Below, one piece after another: positions 15,290 through 23,857 of a stretch of DNA of 64,000 nucleotides. Position 1 is the first letter of the stretch, and the number at the start of each line of letters is the position of its first letter. The notes under the pieces are model-generated. The model saw nothing but the letters and a program-made list of their open reading frames with translations. It searched no databases and was not told the DNA's origin. Source of the DNA: Paenibacillus thalictri (GTDB taxonomy: Bacteria > Bacillota > Bacilli > Paenibacillales > NBRC-103111); the NCBI RefSeq assembly GCF_004307995.1, contig NZ_SIRE01000026.1, positions 1-64,000 of the forward strand, in the 5' to 3' direction. Both the position numbers and the translations under genes were made by a program.

Positions 15290-15550
15290 ATGAAAAAAAC
15301 GAAGGAACAGTCTATTCCGACGGCTGCAAATCCGGTAACGGCAGAGTCTGGGACCAGTGAAATAAGCAGCGCCAAACCCAAGGAACGTGTCTACACAAAA
15401 GATGAGCTGATCGATCAGGCTGAAGCGTTGTTTCAGGTTAAAAAGGAAGTCGTTCTTGGTGCGCTTTACGGAAACACGCAAGAACATTTTTCCTTGAACG
15501 AATTACGTGGGACTATTAAACAATTTTTGCTAAGGAAGGTGGAGGCGTAA
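15290..15550 (+). CDS. Small tail protein, YkzL-like position
   Basis: An 86-aa ORF starting at ATG 15290 behind GAGAAGGTGAAGG. The first ~35 residues are polar and disordered. The C-terminal ~50 (YTKDELIDQAEALFQVKKEVVLGALYG...FSLNELRGTIKQFLLRKV) are helical. In PBSX a small gene, ykzL, occupies the same place directly before the sheath gene. Its stop overlaps the sheath start (TAATG), implying coupling. Role unknown. Confidence 0.55.
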   Translation: MKKTKEQSIPTAANPVTAESGTSEISSAKPKERVYTKDELIDQAEALFQVKKEVVLGALYGNTQEHFSLNELRGTIKQFLLRKVEA

Positions 15551-17019
15551 TGGCAGGAGGAACTTGGAATCAAACAGATATGCCGGTGTTGCCAGGACTT
15601 TATTTGAATTTTCAAGCGGCTGCGGCAGCAGCGATTCAGACGGGGGCCAGAGGGATTGTAACGGTTCCGGTCAAAGCGAACTGGGGGCCAATTCGCGAAT
15701 TTGTTGAAGTTACCAGTGAAGCGGTTGCCGCAAAAGTGTACTCAGCCGATGAAACGGGAGGAGCCACCGCTTATACAGCTATGAAGCTGGCGTTTTACGG
15801 CGGAGCTCACAAGGTACTCGCATACCGTATTGCAGATGCCAGCGCTGCTAAGGCGACATTGAATCTTCAGGACGATGCAGCCACACCGGTTAATGTTGTA
15901 CGTTTGGAAGCCAAATATCCCGGTACAAGAGGGAATCAATTTAAAGTCTCCTTGCAAGCGAACGCTATCGATTCGACAAAGGTTGACTTGAAACTGATGG
16001 AGGGAGCGGCGGCTCTGAAGACATTCACTTTTGCCGGAGGGGCGATTCAGGCGGCTGTGGATACGATCAATAATGATCCGGCTAATGAATGGATCGTGGC
16101 TTCAAAGCTCGCTGAAGGTTCAGGTCAATTCAAGAATGGCGGCAGCTTAACATTTGCCGGGGGCAATTCCGGAATCGGCAGTATTGCTGCAGCAGATTAT
16201 ACCGACGCCCTTAACGCTATGGAGACACAGGATTTTCACCTGCTTGCATTGGACGGTGTAACCGATGCGGCCATTCACGCAACAGTCGTGGCTTGGATTG
16301 ACCGGCTGCGCTCGGAAGGAAAGGGGGTCATGGCGGTGCTTGGCGGTTCAGCCGCCGACGATACCTCTAGCGACGCAGTGAGCAAAGCTACGACGCGTAG
16401 CAACACGTACAATCACGAAGGCATCGTCAATGTCGGCGTAGGCGCTACGTTGAGTAGCGCTAATTATAGCTCCGCACAGATCAGTTCTTACGTAGCGGGA
16501 TTAATAGCCGGACAAAAGCTGAGCGAGTCAACGACTTATGCGGCTGCGCCGTTCCAAGGAGTCACGCGACGCTGGACAAGAAGCGAGCAGGAGCAGGCTG
16601 TAAGAAACGGGGTATTCCTCTTTGTGCACGATGGCAGCCGGGTCAAGGCGCTTCGCGGGATTAATACATTAACCGCGCTGCGTCTAGGTCAAAACAATGC
16701 CTGGAAGAAAATCCGGACGATTCGCGTCATGGATGCGATTAATGCCGATTTGCAGCAATCGGCGGAAGCGAATTACATCGGCAAGGTAAACAATACCGAG
16801 GAAGGCCGCCTGGCACTTGTCGGGGCGTGCAAGCAATACATGCAATCGCTGGCTCAAAGCGGCGTTATTGAAGAAACAGGTTGGAATGTGGCGCTTGATC
16901 CGGCGTATTACGGCACCGGCCGAACAGTGGAGCCGGAAGCGGATCAAGTGTATCTAAAGTGGGAAGCAAAGCTCACCGACACCATCGAGCAAATTTTCGG
17001 TACCTTTACGGTACTATAG
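15550..17019 (+). CDS. Contractile tail sheath protein (XkdK-like)
   Basis: A 489-aa phage tail sheath protein. The N-terminus PVLPGLYLNFQAAAAAAIQTGARGIVTVPV (~9-38) is the sheath N-terminal strand and first domain. The variable central domain (~95-330) includes ANEWIVASKL and GGNSGIGSIAAADYTDALNAMETQDFHLLALDG. The C-terminal sheath domain includes AAPFQGVTRRWTRSEQEQAVRNGVFLFVHDG (~335-365), LRGINTLT and TIRVMDAINADLQ, which interlock neighbouring subunits. Presence of a sheath defines a contractile (R-type) tail. It overlaps the previous gene and is followed by the tube gene 13 bp on. Confidence 0.93.
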   Translation: MAGGTWNQTDMPVLPGLYLNFQAAAAAAIQTGARGIVTVPVKANWGPIREFVEVTSEAVAAKVYSADETGGATAYTAMKLAFYGGAHKVLAYRIADASAAKATLNLQDDAATPVNVVRLEAKYPGTRGNQFKVSLQANAIDSTKVDLKLMEGAAALKTFTFAGGAIQAAVDTINNDPANEWIVASKLAEGSGQFKNGGSLTFAGGNSGIGSIAAADYTDALNAMETQDFHLLALDGVTDAAIHATVVAWIDRLRSEGKGVMAVLGGSAADDTSSDAVSKATTRSNTYNHEGIVNVGVGATLSSANYSSAQISSYVAGLIAGQKLSESTTYAAAPFQGVTRRWTRSEQEQAVRNGVFLFVHDGSRVKALRGINTLTALRLGQNNAWKKIRTIRVMDAINADLQQSAEANYIGKVNNTEEGRLALVGACKQYMQSLAQSGVIEETGWNVALDPAYYGTGRTVEPEADQVYLKWEAKLTDTIEQIFGTFTVL

Positions 17020-17031
17020 GAGGAATAACAC

Positions 17032-17442
17032 ATGAGTTTGGATGCAAGCAGAGTCATATTGGGAACCTACGGTCAAGTCTACATCGGAGGCAAATGGCAA
17101 ACGAATTTCAACCATTTGGAAGCAACGGTGGAGCTGCAAAAACGCGAGATCAATCTCGCCGGTGATATTTGGGTTCGGCATAAGAAAGGCCCGATGAAAG
17201 GCACCGGTACGATGAGCGGGTTTAAAGTAACAAGCGATATGATTGCAAATGGGTTTGAGAAATTCGACATTATGTCCAAGCTTGAGGATCCGGACGCATA
17301 CGGTTTCGAACGGATTCACTTGCTGAACGTGATGCCGGATAAGCTTCAACTTGCCAATTGGACGGCTGGAGAAGAAGTCAAGGAAGAAATCACGTTTACT
17401 TTTGAAGGCTACGAACTGCTTGACCCTATTTCCGCTCCTTAA
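17032..17442 (+). CDS. Tail tube protein (XkdM-like)
   Basis: A 136-aa inner-tube protein. The opening DASRVILGTYGQVYIGGKWQTNFNHLEATVELQKREINLAGD and the middle HKKGPMKGTGTMSGFKVTSDM (~47-67) are typical of XkdM-type phage tail tube proteins, ending with EEITFTFEGYELLDPI. Hexameric rings of this protein form the rigid tube expelled when the sheath contracts. RBS AGGAGG. It is directly downstream of the sheath gene and upstream of a large RNA hairpin. Confidence 0.92.
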   Translation: MSLDASRVILGTYGQVYIGGKWQTNFNHLEATVELQKREINLAGDIWVRHKKGPMKGTGTMSGFKVTSDMIANGFEKFDIMSKLEDPDAYGFERIHLLNVMPDKLQLANWTAGEEVKEEITFTFEGYELLDPISAP

Positions 17443-17525
17443 TTTGTTCAAGGATAAACCTGAGAATTGCAACTGAACCATTATATTGGTTGGCAGCAAT
17501 CCGATGAGCACATGTTATAGAATAA

Positions 17526-17558
17526 GCCGGGCTTCGCGGTATTTTGCGAAGACCCGGT
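17526..17558 (+). other. Strong intra-operon RNA hairpin after the tube gene
   Basis: GCCGGGCTTCGC (17526-17537) pairs with GCGAAGACCCGGT (17546-17558) around an 8-base loop. There is no T run, so it is more likely a transcript-processing or stability element than a full terminator. It separates the abundant sheath and tube genes from the chaperone and tape-measure genes. Confidence 0.55.
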
Positions 17559-17598
17559 ATAATCCAATTTGGAAAATACGAGGAGGATGTCCTTTATT

Positions 17599-18000
17599 AT
17601 GAATACATTGACTGATGAACAAATTTTGCAGCGTCTGCTTGATGCCGATTCGCTGCCTGAGAAAACGGTGACCCTTTCGCGGCTTGGCGTTCCTGTTACG
17701 TTGCGTGGCTTGACTGGCAAGCAGGTGTATCACATTAGGGAACGTTGTACCGAACGCAAAGAACGCCGCGGGCAAACGTCGGAGCGATTGGACGAAGAGC
17801 AATTTAATGTAGCTCTTATCGCCGCAGCTACCGTTTCCCCGAATTGGGGGGATGCCAAGCTGTTGGCCAAATTTCAGGCTAGCGGCGGGGAAGAGGTGAT
17901 CAAGCGTATTTTGCTGGCAGGGGAATTGTCTGCGCTTGGCGACGCAGTGCTGGATTTAAGCGGATTCAACACAACGCTGGATGAGCTAAAAAACGAATAG
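17599..18000 (+). CDS. Tail assembly chaperone, zero-frame product (XkdN-like)
   Basis: A 133-aa protein of the XkdN/phage tail assembly chaperone type (TDEQILQRLLDADSLPEKTVTLSRLGVPVTLRGLTGKQVY at the N-terminus, then AATVSPNWGDAKLLAKFQASGGEEVIKRILLAGEL). Such proteins coat the tape measure during tail assembly and are absent from the mature particle. The start at 17599 is preferred over upstream in-frame codons because AGGAGG lies 12 bases before it. The end carries an A_AAA_AAC slippery heptamer in the correct phase, so ribosomes can shift into the next reading frame and make a longer chaperone. Confidence 0.85.
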   Translation: MNTLTDEQILQRLLDADSLPEKTVTLSRLGVPVTLRGLTGKQVYHIRERCTERKERRGQTSERLDEEQFNVALIAAATVSPNWGDAKLLAKFQASGGEEVIKRILLAGELSALGDAVLDLSGFNTTLDELKNE

Positions 18001-18020
18001 AGGCCGGGGGAATGGCGGCC
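17988..18020 (+). other. Programmed -1 frameshift signal
   Basis: The heptamer A-AAA-AAC (17988-17994) is read as Lys-Asn in the zero frame, two codons before the TAG at 17998. After a 7-nt spacer, GGCCG (18002-18006) pairs with CGGCC (18016-18020) over a 9-nt loop, the expected downstream stimulator. A -1 slip enters the frame that stays open to 18173. Confidence 0.75.
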
Positions 18021-18173
18021 ATGCTGCATATGATGTGGCAACGCCATCACCTGCGTCCCGGCGAGTATTGGAGGCTTCCGCATGGCGAGCAACTTTTTCT
18101 TATGGCCAGTATGGAGCTTGAGTTGGAATATGAGAGGAACAAACATAAAGCGCTGCAACGGCAAAGGGGGTGA
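17995..18173 (+). CDS. Tail assembly chaperone, -1 frame extension (gpT-like)
   Basis: The -1 frame after the slippery site stays open to TGA at 18171-18173 and adds ~59 residues to the chaperone, giving a ~191-aa fusion. It includes MMWQRHHLRPGEYWRLPHGE and then a helical, charged tail. A separate start at ATG 18012 exists but has only a G-rich upstream sequence. The arrangement between chaperone and tape-measure genes matches the G/GT system of lambda and many tailed phages, where the long form recruits the tape measure. No separate expression is needed. Confidence 0.7.
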
Positions 18174-18182
18174 GCATGATTT

Positions 18183-21100
18183 ATGGCTAGCGCGCAAACG
18201 CAACGGATCGACCTTGTTCTAGAGTTGGATGACCGGATGAGCGCAGCACTCGGGAAATCTCAACAAGCTGTTGGGCGTCTGCAGGACATGTGGACAACAA
18301 CGCAGAAAGCGATTCAATCGTTCAGCAAAGAAACTTTCAATGTCGAAATCAAGGGAGAAGATAAGTTATCCCCGAAATTGTCTGGACTCCAATCTAAGCT
18401 GGATCAGCTTTCCCGAATAAAGCTGAACCCGAACATACAGCTGGGGGGACAATGGCAGAAGCTACTGAAAAAAGGCTTGAATGAAGCGGCCGAACTTGTT
18501 TCGGGAGAAGGCCAACAGAAGCTGCTTGACGCTTTCGACCAACTCACCGCAAACTCGCAATCCATGCTGCAAGGTGGCTTTGATAAGCTGGCCAGAGAAG
18601 CCGGCAAGCGGGCTAAGGATGCGATGGCCAGTGTTGGTGCGTCTGCGGCGGCTGGAGCCGCTATTCAGACGAATGGAGGCTCGGCAAGCGGAGCAGGCCG
18701 CAAGTCCAGCGGAAGGTCATCGGGTACCGGATCTGCCGGCGCAGGCGCTTCCGGTGTTGACGCCAATGGTCAAGGAGGTTTCGGCGGGAAAATATCCCGA
18801 GCGATGGCTTTTGGACAAGGTGCGCTTAACCGGGCGGACCAAACGAGACAAGAAATGACATCACCGGAAGCCATGCTGGATACGACCATTGATGTGTTCC
18901 AATCGAACAAAGGTCATCGCATCAAGGCGATGACGAAAAAAGCGGCTAGTTGGGCGGGAATGTCTTACGGCAAAGATTTCGGCAGCGATATCGGACGGAA
19001 GTTAAGCGCGTATATCCCGGGTCTCGATGAGGAAACGGGAACGGCATGGGGAGAAAAGATCGGGGAAGCCGGGGGGATGGTGGCCGGCGAACTGCTTACC
19101 GATAAAGGGGCCGATGCCATCAGTTGGATCGGCAACTTGTTCTCCGGAGGCAATGATGACGAAGGTGGAGCCGGACGGCCCGAGAAAAGCAAAAAGCAGG
19201 GCAAACAAAAATCCCCCAAAAATTCTAAGAGTAAGAGCAGCGCTCCTTCCAAATCCGGAGGCAAAGCGGGGAAAGCGGCAAATGCGCTATCCGGCGTATC
19301 GAATGCAGCAAAAAAGATGACAAGTGGATTACCTTCTAAAGCTGGCGGTATTTTTTCTTCTCTTGGCAAGGGAGTACAAGCTTTAGGAGGCAAAATCGGC
19401 GGCAAATTGACGATGCCGCTTGAAATGCTTGACGATGCAAACACGCTGATGAACGCCTCAAATGAGGAATCCGGAGGCGATGATGTCGAAGGTGGAGCCG
19501 AACGGCCCGAGAAAAGCAGAAAGCAGGGCAAACAAAAATCTCCCAAAAATTCTAAGAGTAAGAGCGGCGCTCCTTCCAAATCCGGAGGCAAAGCGGGGAA
19601 AACGGCAAATGCGCTATCCGGCGTATCGAATGCAGCAAAGAAGATGACAAGTGGATTATCTTCTAAAGCTGGCGGTATTTTTTCTTCTCTTGGCAAGGGA
19701 GTAAAAGCTTTAGGTGGCAAAATCGGTGGAAAATTGACGATGCCGCTTGAAATGCTTGACGATGCAAATACGCTGATGAACGCCTCGAAAGAGGAACTGC
19801 CCCAGAAAGCCGGGGCTACAGCCGGCAAATGGGCCGGCACTTGGGCCGGAGCGGAAACAGGAGCAATGCTTGGCGCTGCAATCGGTTCGGTTGTCCCGGG
19901 GCTCGGCACAGCGATTGGAGGAGCGGCTGGAGGGCTGATCGGCGGGATCGCCGGCTCATCGGCAGGTGAGTGGATCGGCGACAAGATAGGCGGCATCTTT
20001 GGCAGCGGTAAAGCAAACGAGGCGCTCGGAGGAGCGTGGGATAGCATTACGTCCGGAGCTAAAGGGTTATTTTCCTTTGGAGGGAATGGCAGGACCAAAG
20101 ATGGAAGCGGCAAAGCCAGCAAGCCGGATAAAGCCAGAGATAAGGCTTCAGGGAAAGCGTCAAAAACCAAATCAAACGGAAAAACAAGCAGTTCCGGGAA
20201 AAATGGTCAAACGGGCGAGAAGGTGAGGCATGCAGCTTCAGCCGGCGGAACTGGGGTATGGACCAATGCATTAAGCAAACTGTCGAGCGCATTCCAATGG
20301 GCTAAGGATCACTACGATCCTGAGTTGGCCAGGGAAGTTGGCGGCGATCTACTGTCCATCGCGCAGGCGGATACGGTTGAGCAGGCCGCGGAATTCGGAG
20401 GGACTGCGGGATCGAAGTACGGCAGCAGGTACGGGGCCCAATACGGCTCGCAGCTTGGAGCAAAGCTCGGCGGGAAAGTATCTTTTCTCGGAGAAAAACG
20501 AGGTGCCGCTATAGGCGGATGGATCGGGGACACGCTGGGGAACCTCGGGGGAAATAAGCTAGGCGGCTATATAGGCGAAAGCATCGGCAAACTGAATATT
20601 CCGCAGTGGAAAGAGCAGGCGACCTCCTGGTTGAATGAGCTGCCGGGGCTAGTGCAGAGCAAGCTTTCGGATATGCTTGGCAGTACAATGCAGGAACTAG
20701 CCCAATTACCGTCACTTTTTGCAGATTGGTGGGGCCAAGCGAAGGAAGGAGCCCTTGCGATTCTCTCGCTGCTGCCGGATCAGGCTGCGGAGTTTATCGC
20801 TCGAATTCCGGACAGATTGCTCAAATTCGTAAAACAACAGCTGTCTGGATACTTGGAGATCGGGCAATTGATCGCCGATGCGTTATTCTCCGGTGTCAGC
20901 CAAATTGCCGAGAAGCTTGGTCCCGCGGGCAAATGGGTGCTGGAGAAGCTCTCATCGCTGGGGGGACAGAAGGAAGGAACGGGTAGCGGCATCCCTCAAC
21001 ATGCAAGAGGGGGGATTCTAACGACACCGCATTTGGGGCTTGTAGCCGAAAACGGTCCCGAAGCCATTATTCCGCTTTCAGCAGGATTGCGTGAACGGGC

Positions 21101-21317
21101 TATTGGTTTATGGCAGGAGGCAGGGAGCTACTTAGGCATTCAGCCGTATGGGGGAGTGAGCGCTGCGGGAGCGGCATCTTCCGGAGGATCGTTAAACATA
21201 CATGTCGGCGGTGTTGCGGTACAACTGGGAGATCATATGGACGACGGCGAAATGGCGCAGCGCATCGGTCGGGAAATCGTGCAAAACATTCGGGCGGCGC
21301 TCGAAAATAGGGTGTAG
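18183..21317 (+). CDS. Tail tape measure protein
   Basis: A 1044-aa protein (XkdO class). The N-terminus is helical (RIDLVLELDDRMSAALGKSQQAV). Residues ~160-690 are low-complexity, rich in Gly, Ser, Lys and Ala, with several hydrophobic Gly-zipper stretches (for example AGTWAGAETGAMLGAAIGSVV, ~550-570). The C-terminus has ARGGILTTPHLGLVAENGPEAIIPLS (~942-967), a hallmark of tape measures. At a family-typical 1.5 Å per residue it would specify a tail of roughly 150 nm. A 109-residue segment is tandemly duplicated (bases 19143-19796). Start ATG 18183 with AAAGGGGGTG upstream. Confidence 0.92.
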   Translation: MASAQTQRIDLVLELDDRMSAALGKSQQAVGRLQDMWTTTQKAIQSFSKETFNVEIKGEDKLSPKLSGLQSKLDQLSRIKLNPNIQLGGQWQKLLKKGLNEAAELVSGEGQQKLLDAFDQLTANSQSMLQGGFDKLAREAGKRAKDAMASVGASAAAGAAIQTNGGSASGAGRKSSGRSSGTGSAGAGASGVDANGQGGFGGKISRAMAFGQGALNRADQTRQEMTSPEAMLDTTIDVFQSNKGHRIKAMTKKAASWAGMSYGKDFGSDIGRKLSAYIPGLDEETGTAWGEKIGEAGGMVAGELLTDKGADAISWIGNLFSGGNDDEGGAGRPEKSKKQGKQKSPKNSKSKSSAPSKSGGKAGKAANALSGVSNAAKKMTSGLPSKAGGIFSSLGKGVQALGGKIGGKLTMPLEMLDDANTLMNASNEESGGDDVEGGAERPEKSRKQGKQKSPKNSKSKSGAPSKSGGKAGKTANALSGVSNAAKKMTSGLSSKAGGIFSSLGKGVKALGGKIGGKLTMPLEMLDDANTLMNASKEELPQKAGATAGKWAGTWAGAETGAMLGAAIGSVVPGLGTAIGGAAGGLIGGIAGSSAGEWIGDKIGGIFGSGKANEALGGAWDSITSGAKGLFSFGGNGRTKDGSGKASKPDKARDKASGKASKTKSNGKTSSSGKNGQTGEKVRHAASAGGTGVWTNALSKLSSAFQWAKDHYDPELAREVGGDLLSIAQADTVEQAAEFGGTAGSKYGSRYGAQYGSQLGAKLGGKVSFLGEKRGAAIGGWIGDTLGNLGGNKLGGYIGESIGKLNIPQWKEQATSWLNELPGLVQSKLSDMLGSTMQELAQLPSLFADWWGQAKEGALAILSLLPDQAAEFIARIPDRLLKFVKQQLSGYLEIGQLIADALFSGVSQIAEKLGPAGKWVLEKLSSLGGQKEGTGSGIPQHARGGILTTPHLGLVAENGPEAIIPLSAGLRERAIGLWQEAGSYLGIQPYGGVSAAGAASSGGSLNIHVGGVAVQLGDHMDDGEMAQRIGREIVQNIRAALENRV
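19143..19469 (+). repeat. Tape-measure tandem repeat, copy 1 (327 bp)
   Basis: It begins with TCCGGAGG and encodes a basic Lys/Ser-rich stretch, NALSGVSNAAKKMTSGL, and LTMPLEMLDDANTLMNAS. It is nearly identical to the adjacent copy and exactly in frame (109 codons). Confidence 0.9.
19470..19796 (+). repeat. Tape-measure tandem repeat, copy 2 (327 bp)
   Basis: Directly follows copy 1 with a 327-bp period. Few substitutions separate the copies (for example Pro to Ser in SGLPSKAGG/SGLSSKAGG), suggesting a recent duplication. Confidence 0.9.
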
Positions 21318-21327
21318 AGGTGTCGGC

Positions 21328-21960
21328 ATGGATATTTTTTTCATAGATTCTACAGGGGACTGGCTGTGGCTGCCAGTGAATCCTGGCGAGATTTCAATCA
21401 AGCGGGAGAAACAGCTGGAAACCGTCAATGTGATGCGGTTTGGAGAAATCGATTTTCCGCAAGCGGAGAAGGTGAAAGACATTTCCTTCTCTTCTTTTTT
21501 TCCTAAAGTATACGATTCCAGTTATTGCCGCTATCAGCCGGTACCTGACCCGCAGCAAGCAATGAACCGATTAAATGATTTAATGCTAAGCAAAAGACCG
21601 GTACAGCTCCTCATAACGGACACCGACGTCAACGTTTTTGTACTTGTATCTGCACACAGCAGCACCTTTCGCGGCGGGGAGCCCGGGGATGTTTACTTCG
21701 ATTTGACATGCCGCACATGGCGTGAAGCAAAAGTGCGAACGGCGGAAGAAGCAGCTAGCGGTTCGCTTGAAGCGAGATTGGATTTGCAGCCGGTTCCGCA
21801 AATTTATGAAGTTGCGGAGAACGATACGCTGTGGACTATAGCCAAGAGACTATACGGCAATGGCAATCGGTATACGGATATATACCAAGCCAACCAAGCG
21901 CTGATTGGTCCTTCCCCCGATTGGATTCGTCAGGGGCAGAGGTTGGTGATTCCACAATGA
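21328..21960 (+). CDS. LysM tail protein (XkdP-like)
   Basis: A 210-aa protein. The first ~150 residues (FFIDSTGDWLWLPVNPGEISIKREKQ, then VNVMRFGEIDFPQ) match the XkdP/gp53-like family that joins tube and baseplate hub. The last ~50 are a LysM domain (YEVAENDTLWTIAKRLYGNG...IRQGQRLVIPQ). In contractile particles this protein sits at the tube/hub junction, and the LysM may touch peptidoglycan. Start ATG 21328 follows the tape-measure stop by ~10 bp with GAGGTG as RBS. The stop overlaps the next start. Confidence 0.88.
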   Translation: MDIFFIDSTGDWLWLPVNPGEISIKREKQLETVNVMRFGEIDFPQAEKVKDISFSSFFPKVYDSSYCRYQPVPDPQQAMNRLNDLMLSKRPVQLLITDTDVNVFVLVSAHSSTFRGGEPGDVYFDLTCRTWREAKVRTAEEAASGSLEARLDLQPVPQIYEVAENDTLWTIAKRLYGNGNRYTDIYQANQALIGPSPDWIRQGQRLVIPQ

Positions 21961-23030
21961 TTCGACCTGGTGGGAACACGTACGAGGTTGTTCTGGCAGA
22001 ACGCTTTATGCTGGGAGAACTGGTTGAAAGCATTGTGCTGGAGGAATCTCTTGATGAGATTTCTCTCCGTGCCGCTGTTGGTCTTGTAGCAACGCCAGAT
22101 CTGCCAGACCTAGTTCCTGGGCAGTCTGTTCGTATATCAGGCATTCCATTTGGAGGAAGCGACATGGCCGATTTGCTGAATCCCGGCGTTTTATGGGACT
22201 GGTCCAGTCGCGACAGCGGACAAAAGCACATTGACCTGACTATTTACGACCGAACGATTTATTTGTCCAAAAGCGAAGACGAAATGCTGATGTCTAAAGG
22301 CCAGACCGCCTCGCAGCGACTATCGCGATACGCCCAAAACTGGGGGATTCCACTAGCGGGACTGGAAGAAAGCAGCGTGCCGCTTTCACGCAGCTTGTAT
22401 CGCGCCCAGACCATTTATTCGATGATCCAAGCGGATCTGAAGGAAACGGCTGCTTATGGCGGAGAGATGTACCGGCCTCGCATGACGCCGGATGGATTGG
22501 AATTGTTCAGGCTCGGCAGCAATACCACGGTTTGGTCGCTGGAATTGGAGCGAAACGTACTGGATGTCGCTCAAAGACAGACGCTGGACGGGGCGGTAAC
22601 CCAAGTGAAAGTGCTCGGCTCAGAGCTAAAAGCACGTGCCGGGCAAGGGGAATCTGCCTTGTCTGAAGAGACGGAAACAACTGACAATAACGGGGAAGAT
22701 CCAACACAAGCGCCATCACTTGTTCTGGCTATTGAAAAAGGAGACATCGCGCGTTATGGCACGCTGCAAAAAATGGTGCAAGACAGCAAGGGCAGTATTG
22801 CCGAAGCTCGAACGCAGGCGCGTCAAATGTTATCGGGGATTCAAGAAACTTTTACGGTGTCCGGAATTGACATTAATATCATTCGGGCGGGCGATCGGAT
22901 TGAATTGGCCGGGAGCGGGCTTGAGTTGCTTGTGACCTCGGTACGTCATGAACTGGGTGTTCCTGGACGGATGAGTCTCGAATTGGCAACGCCGGATTAT
23001 GTCAGGAGGAAATATTATGGATCCGTATAA
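21957..23030 (+). CDS. Baseplate hub protein (XkdQ-like)
   Basis: A 357-aa XkdQ/YqbQ-family hub protein, comparable to phage late-control protein D/gp27. The first half has two barrel-like domains (YEVVLAERFMLGELVESIVLEESLDEI and VPGQSVRISGIPFGG). The middle contains GQTASQRLSRYAQNWGIPL (~120-138), and the C-terminal part TFTVSGIDINIIRAGDRIEL (~310-330). It would form the trimeric hub at the tube tip. ATG 21957 overlaps the previous stop (ATGA); the frame is open upstream but that part is the other gene in another frame. Confidence 0.85.
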   Translation: MIRPGGNTYEVVLAERFMLGELVESIVLEESLDEISLRAAVGLVATPDLPDLVPGQSVRISGIPFGGSDMADLLNPGVLWDWSSRDSGQKHIDLTIYDRTIYLSKSEDEMLMSKGQTASQRLSRYAQNWGIPLAGLEESSVPLSRSLYRAQTIYSMIQADLKETAAYGGEMYRPRMTPDGLELFRLGSNTTVWSLELERNVLDVAQRQTLDGAVTQVKVLGSELKARAGQGESALSEETETTDNNGEDPTQAPSLVLAIEKGDIARYGTLQKMVQDSKGSIAEARTQARQMLSGIQETFTVSGIDINIIRAGDRIELAGSGLELLVTSVRHELGVPGRMSLELATPDYVRRKYYGSV

Positions 23031-23415
23031 GAAACTTGTATCGATGCTGGATCTGCGAATGGATCAGAAATCGTCGCTTTCCATTTCCGGCCTCCCCTGC
23101 GAATTGGGCACGATCACGGCAACGGGCGTCAAGCTGGATTCGTTTCAGCATGAAATCCAACAATTTTACGTTTCGGAATGGTTGGCTAAGCTGTATTTTC
23201 CTTCGTTTGCACTGCAAGGCAATGTAACTGGGCTTAAGGATAGCCGGAATGGCGAGGTTGCAGGAGAATGTACGTTTCATTTTCATGAAGCTGCTGTAAA
23301 TGAAGTGCGCATCAGCTTAAAAAGCGGACTCCAGCCGGGAGACCGTGTGCTGGCAGTGCCGGTGTTTAACGGGCAAGAGGTGATTGTAGTGAGCAAGGTG
23401 GTGAGTTATGCCTAA
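23017..23415 (+). CDS. DUF2577 baseplate protein (XkdR-like)
   Basis: A 132-aa protein of the DUF2577/XkdR family: LPCELGTITATGVKLDSFQHEIQQFYVSEWL (~28-58) and the C-terminal LQPGDRVLAVPVFNGQEVIVVSKV (~105-128), an OB-like barrel expected near the spike or hub. Start ATG 23017 has AGGAGG 7-8 bases upstream and overlaps the hub gene by 14 bp. Its stop overlaps the next gene. Confidence 0.83.
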   Translation: MDPYKKLVSMLDLRMDQKSSLSISGLPCELGTITATGVKLDSFQHEIQQFYVSEWLAKLYFPSFALQGNVTGLKDSRNGEVAGECTFHFHEAAVNEVRISLKSGLQPGDRVLAVPVFNGQEVIVVSKVVSYA

Positions 23416-23857
23416 TTTATTTCCAGTGAATGAAAGCGGCGGTGTTCTCGAAGAGGTGAAGGTATCCAAGCAAACTGTTTTTGGCCGCAGCTGGCGTTTT
23501 GATTTTGAAACGGGCGAGTTTATGGTTACTCCTGCCGGCAAAGTGGTCACAGCAGATGAAGACCAAGCTTGGGTGGAATGGTGCCAAAAAGCGCTTCACA
23601 CGGAACGGTACCGGTATTTGGCATACTCTCGCAGTTACGGTCAGGAGTTTGACGACTTGATCGCCCTGCATTTGACTAGAGAGGCCAATGAAATGGAGCT
23701 GAAACGAATGACGAAAGAAGCATTAATGGCGGATCCGCGGACGGCCAAAGCCGAAATGGTATCCCTTCAATGGGAAGGTGATCATTGCTTTTTTATGTGT
23801 GAGGTAACAAGCAGACGTGGGACGTCAGTGCAGATGAATATGAGGATGGTGCCCTGA
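23408..23857 (+). CDS. DUF2634 baseplate protein (XkdS-like, gp25-type)
   Basis: A 149-aa member of the DUF2634/XkdS family, the probable equivalent of gp25/W baseplate wedge proteins that start sheath polymerisation. Typical features are FGRSWRFDFETGEFMVTPAGKVVTADEDQAWVEWCQKALHTERYRYLAYSRSYG (~27-80) and a C-terminal strand pair. It overlaps its neighbours on both sides by a few bases, indicating one tightly coupled baseplate operon. Confidence 0.86.
   Translation: MPNLFPVNESGGVLEEVKVSKQTVFGRSWRFDFETGEFMVTPAGKVVTADEDQAWVEWCQKALHTERYRYLAYSRSYGQEFDDLIALHLTREANEMELKRMTKEALMADPRTAKAEMVSLQWEGDHCFFMCEVTSRRGTSVQMNMRMVP

Noticed and set aside
18965..20170. 401-codon open frame on the minus strand inside the tape measure gene
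   Set aside because: It is the antisense shadow of a low-complexity, GC-rich gene; the product is Pro/Ser-rich without any domain, and there is no ribosome binding site.
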